64,000 nt of DNA from Abelmoschus esculentus. Its lineage: Eukaryota > Streptophyta > Magnoliopsida > Malvales > Malvaceae. How positions within the stretch are numbered: the first letter of the stretch is position 1; each line of letters opens with the position of its first letter. The stretch covers positions 15,248,936 through 15,312,935 of the forward strand of contig JAUCBN010000017.1 of NCBI GenBank assembly GCA_035048815.1, read 5' to 3'. Under the pieces are notes generated by a model, which worked only from the letters and a program-made list of their open reading frames with translations, searched no databases and was not told the DNA's origin. Made by a program: the position numbers and the translations under genes. Shown piece after piece: positions 60,797 to 64,000 of this stretch.

Positions 60797-61408
60797 AGGT
60801 GTCGATCACCACCGAAATGCTGCTGAAGGCTGCTTCCGGCGCCGGAAACGTCGCCGAAACCTTCGAATGGCCAAGAAACCACTTAAAATCGCCCAAAAAT
60901 AAAGTTCTCTGATCTAAACATCCTAAAACCTTGAAACCGAACCCAGAGAAACTAAAACAAACGAAAAGATTAGATTAGAACCTTACCACTGCTGATGCTT
61001 CGATCTAACCCACCTCAACGTCGATTCCGATCTCCGATCAAGCTCCAAAACTCCAGAAATCTCTTCCAATTCGAATCCCAGAAATCCCCAGTCGAATCAA
61101 ACTCTAAACCTTGCTCCCGATTCCACTTCAAAAACCGATCCCCCTCCTTCAATCGATCGAATCCCTTTTAAAGGGATTCAAATCGGAGTCCAAATCCTAC
61201 TGAAATTCCCCTTCAACCAACCTGATCCCTAAGGGATCGGGACTCTCCCACTATCCCAACAAATCCGGCCGGCCAACAACACTCTGTTTTTTCGGCTTTT
61301 CTGATTTTTTGATTTTTTTAATATTATATTATATATTATTTATATTATATACATTATTTGTATTATTATTTATTATATATTATTATTTACTAAAGAATCT
61401 TGTTGACA
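60797..61408 (-). repeat. Ogre copy 2 5' LTR remnant
   Basis: The outermost 612 bp of the LTR start TGTCAACAAGATTC on minus and align with 57157-57768. It is cut where it joins pol with no LTR remainder, PBS, ORF1, gag, protease, RT or RNase H. The outer flank begins ATTAT (61409-61413). Confidence 0.85.
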
Positions 61409-62890
61409 ATTATAAAACCCATTAAACCTTCCTCTAACACATGGATATTCACCATAAATAAAATATTCTTAACAAAAATATATTTTAGAAAATTTTATAA
61501 AGATCTTTTTCTAAGAAAAATAATAGGAGAAAATATCATTTTTACGTGGATCAGATTTGAAGCTGACAAAAATCTAAAATATAATAAACTTATCACTTAA
61601 GTTAACATTAAATGATAATACTAATTTTGATTAAAAAATGATAATAAATTTTTTAAAAATAAGTTAATCTAGTTATGGATGGAGGAAATAACGAATAAAA
61701 TCTTCTGGCTTTTAATTATATTTTTTTTTTACTTTTTTATTTAAAAAAATTTAAAATTAAATTTTAAACCTTAATTCTAATTTTTATATCCTAATTTTTA
61801 AATTTTAAACCCTAAAAATACACCTAATTTTTAATTTTTTAAATTTTAACCATAATTTCTAACCTGAAACCTAAATCCCTAAACCTATTATTTTAAAATA
61901 AAAATATCAAAGAAGACACAATACAAAAACAAATAATTTACATCTAAAAACAAAGCTTTGAGAGGGGTTTCAACCCCATTTATTTTTACCTTTGTTACAT
62001 ATATAATTTTTAAAATAGATTAATATTATAAATATATCCATTTACGATAAATACTTAAATATAGTCTTTAATGTATTTATTATTAAAGTTCAATATTAAT
62101 TGAAACTAAAATTTCTGTTTTATGACTATAAATATAGAATTTGAATAAAATATCGTGCACAATCATATATTGAGAATATAATACAAATATTTTTTTATGA
62201 TTTTTATCTATAATATTTTATTAGAACGATTTCGCTCAATTATCGTAATTCTTGTTATAATTCTCAAAAAATATTTTAAAATGATATTAATAATTACATC
62301 TATCATATATTCAAATTAATTTAAATATTTGGTATATCTTTTTTTTTATTTATATATCAATATAATGATCGATTAATCACTCTTATATTAATATTAATGT
62401 ATTTGATATATTATTTGATTATTATTATAATTTTGTTCTAAGATTCAATATTTTTTTTTAAAAAAAAAGTGTGTTAGGTTATATATTATTTTTAGGTACT
62501 CTATCCGTAAATAATATTAAAAATAATATTTGGTTCAAAATTTCTTTGAAATTATTAGTTTGATTAACGTGATTGTATTTATTGACCTTATAGTATATGA
62601 TTGGACGGGCTGTCTGCTGACTTGTCTAGGATTCCAACGTGAAGCACGGGGTCCAACGTGAAGCACATTTGAAAAATTATTAGTTTTTTTTTTTAATTTA
62701 TCTATGTCATTAGATTTTTTTTAAATTTTATCTATGTCTTTATTCGATTAAATTCGCTCATTTTATTTTTACAAAGTGTATCATTTTTTTATATATAATT
62801 AAAAAGTAGATAATTATTTTAAGATGGACGAATCAAATTGATTAGACTGTGAATGACGTGGTGAATATGATTTATCTAATAAATCTTATA
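61409..62890. other. AT-rich spacer
   Basis: No gene is supported. Degenerate telomere-like motifs (TAAACCCTAAAAATAC, CTAAATCCCTAAACC) occur at 61760-61890. CCAACGTGAAGCAC is repeated 18 bp apart at about 62635-62665. Confidence 0.55.
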
Positions 62891-62995
62891 TGTACGATCT
62901 ATCTTGCTTTAGTGGTTAAAGGAACGGTTGTTCTTAGAGGTCACAGGTTCGAGCACTAATGATGCCAACATAGTGATTGAGCGATTAATATCTAA
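62891..62995 (+). repeat. SINE-like repeat, copy C
   Basis: This is the best-preserved copy. The A-box-like TTTAGTGGTTAAAGG is at 62908-62922 and the B-box-like GGTTCGAGCAC at 62946-62956. It continues with ATGATGCCAACATAGTGATT and GATTAATATCTAA, shared with copies A and B. Confidence 0.65.
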
Positions 62996-63027
62996 TAGTT
63001 GATAGAGTATACTCTAGAATACAAAGC

Positions 63028-63221
63028 CGGATCCAAGCTTAAGGGAGGGTGGGTCTGTACCCACCTAAAAAACTTTTCAAAGTTTATGTATTTACCCTTA
63101 GTTTTTATAATTTTTATGAATTAATCATTAAATTTTTATAATATTTAAGGTTTGTGCCTAGTGTGAGATTTTAAAATTCTATATGTGCCCACCCTCAAAT
63201 AAATTTCTGGATCTGCCACTG
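63028..63221 (+). repeat. dispersed repeat, copy 2
   Basis: It aligns with 32898-33078 in the same orientation. It reads from CGGATCCAAGCTTAAGGG to GGATCTGCCACTG, and both ends carry GGATC. Confidence 0.55.
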
Positions 63222-64000
63222 CTAGAACATATACTATTATAAATATTGTAAATTTTAAGAAAATATTTTGATAATAGATATTGTAAATTTTAGTTAATAT
63301 ATATATATATATTAATTTCGGGGTTTAAAAATGTAAGTTGTGATTTAAGATTTATGATTAAGATTTAAAATAAGGGTTTAAACTTTGGGTTCTAGGGTTA
63401 AGGATTTAGGTTTTAGATTTTATAGTTTGAATATGAAATATTGTATAATTTCTTTTAAATAACTTTTGTATAAAAATATAACCCATATTTTAACAATATT
63501 AACCGGTTCTATCCGAGATGAGAGGAGTTGAAAATAAGTAGAAGAGTTGTTTAATCAAAATTCTAATTTTGTTTTAGAATATGATTAACAATACATTGAG
63601 TCTGTGATAATTTTAACATTTATCTAGAGATCATTAAAAATTTAATAGTGTGTGACAATGTATAATATTTGATTTTAATCGATGAAATTCAGGGATGAAT
63701 TCACATGGCGTGGGCAGGGACAATTGTCGCTCACCCTAATTTTTTTTTTCTCACTTTTATTTCCTATTTATTTATGTTTAAAATTGTTTATTTATAATTT
63801 TATCTCACTTTTAAATATTATTTATGTTTTACTTTTATTCTAAATTTTGACTCTCCCGAAATAATTTCCTGTGAAATCTTTGGGAATCTATTCTTCTTCA
63901 TTCATTGAACCTCAAGGATATATGAAATGGACCAATGCACCGATTCAAATTCAATTTTAATTTTATGTGGTGGTGAGGAAATTTTGTGTATGGACCCTAC
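63222..64000. other. AT-rich spacer at right edge
   Basis: No gene is seen. Telomere-like sequence in the opposite orientation (GGGTTTAAACTTTGGG, TTCTAGGGTTAAGG) occurs at 63320-63420. The last 300 bp hold nothing recognisable. Confidence 0.5.

Larger units (their letters stand above)
45035..61408 (-). mobile_element. composite Ogre/Tat-lineage Ty3/Gypsy array
   Basis: Reading right to left: a 5' LTR piece (61408-60797), a pol piece covering integrase (60796-59520), a 3' untranslated tandem-repeat region, polypurine tract, a complete LTR (57768-54800), primer-binding site, ORF1, gag, protease, RT, RNase H, and integrase cut at 45035. The single complete LTR thus serves two copies, an LTR-internal-LTR-internal order expected from recombination between elements or LTRs. 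ORF1 before gag, the PBS type and the long LTR point to the Ogre/Tat lineage. Multiple stops and frameshifts make both copies defective. TATA boxes and target duplications of the whole array were not found because the left end is a broken junction. Confidence 0.85.

Overview
This window is plant nuclear DNA: spliced genes with GT-AG introns, AT-rich intergenic space, several MITE families, Ty1/Copia and Ty3/Gypsy retrotransposons, and interstitial CCCTAAA (plant telomere-type) repeats. Gene and repeat content look to me like Malvaceae, most likely a Gossypium species. That assignment is from memory of protein and element families, not from a search.

Layout: (1) 1-9616, minus strand, a large EAF1-type NuA4 scaffold gene that runs off the left edge. 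It carries a nonsense codon, two small frameshifting deletions and loss of the whole HSA-domain region, so I call it a pseudogene or decaying paralogue. (2) 9617-15342, nested retroelement wreckage: a Gypsy-type LTR remnant abutting a decayed Copia element whose 3' LTR ends about 330 bp upstream of the next gene. (3) 15669-17593, intact six-exon ERD2 (KDEL receptor) on plus. (4) 17594-21428, AT-rich spacer with two copies of a SINE-like repeat, one next to a 934-bp non-autonomous hAT element. (5) 21478-24188, a four-exon XTH gene on plus with a hAT-type MITE in intron 3. (6) 24996-26456, RIN4 (plus), convergent with (7) 27013-28769, plastid acyl-ACP thioesterase FATA (minus). (8) 28770-36153, a long gene-poor stretch holding three more TAGGG-TIR MITEs, an AT-rich foldback and a Stowaway-like element. 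(9) 36154-38263, GAUT8/QUA1-type pectin galacturonosyltransferase (plus). (10) 40689-42356, CYP82-type P450 (minus). (11) 43092-43753, a MULE-like foldback whose loop is telomere-like repeat. (12) 44160-45034, a Copia integrase fragment fused to (13) 45035-61408, a composite Ogre/Tat Gypsy array: one copy with ORF1, gag, protease, RT, RNase H and truncated integrase; a full 3-kb LTR; then a second, internally deleted copy. (14) 61409-64000, AT-rich sequence with a third SINE-like copy.

The host genes do not form a pathway. ERD2, XTH, GAUT8 and CYP82 act in the secretory system, cell wall or ER, RIN4 at the plasma membrane, and FATA in the plastid. The most unusual features are the composite Ogre array with a nonsense codon shared by both integrase copies, the telomere-repeat foldback element, the HSA-less EAF1 copy, and splice-site peculiarities in RIN4 (NAGNAG) and FATA (GC-AG). 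I found no clearly new multi-gene system.
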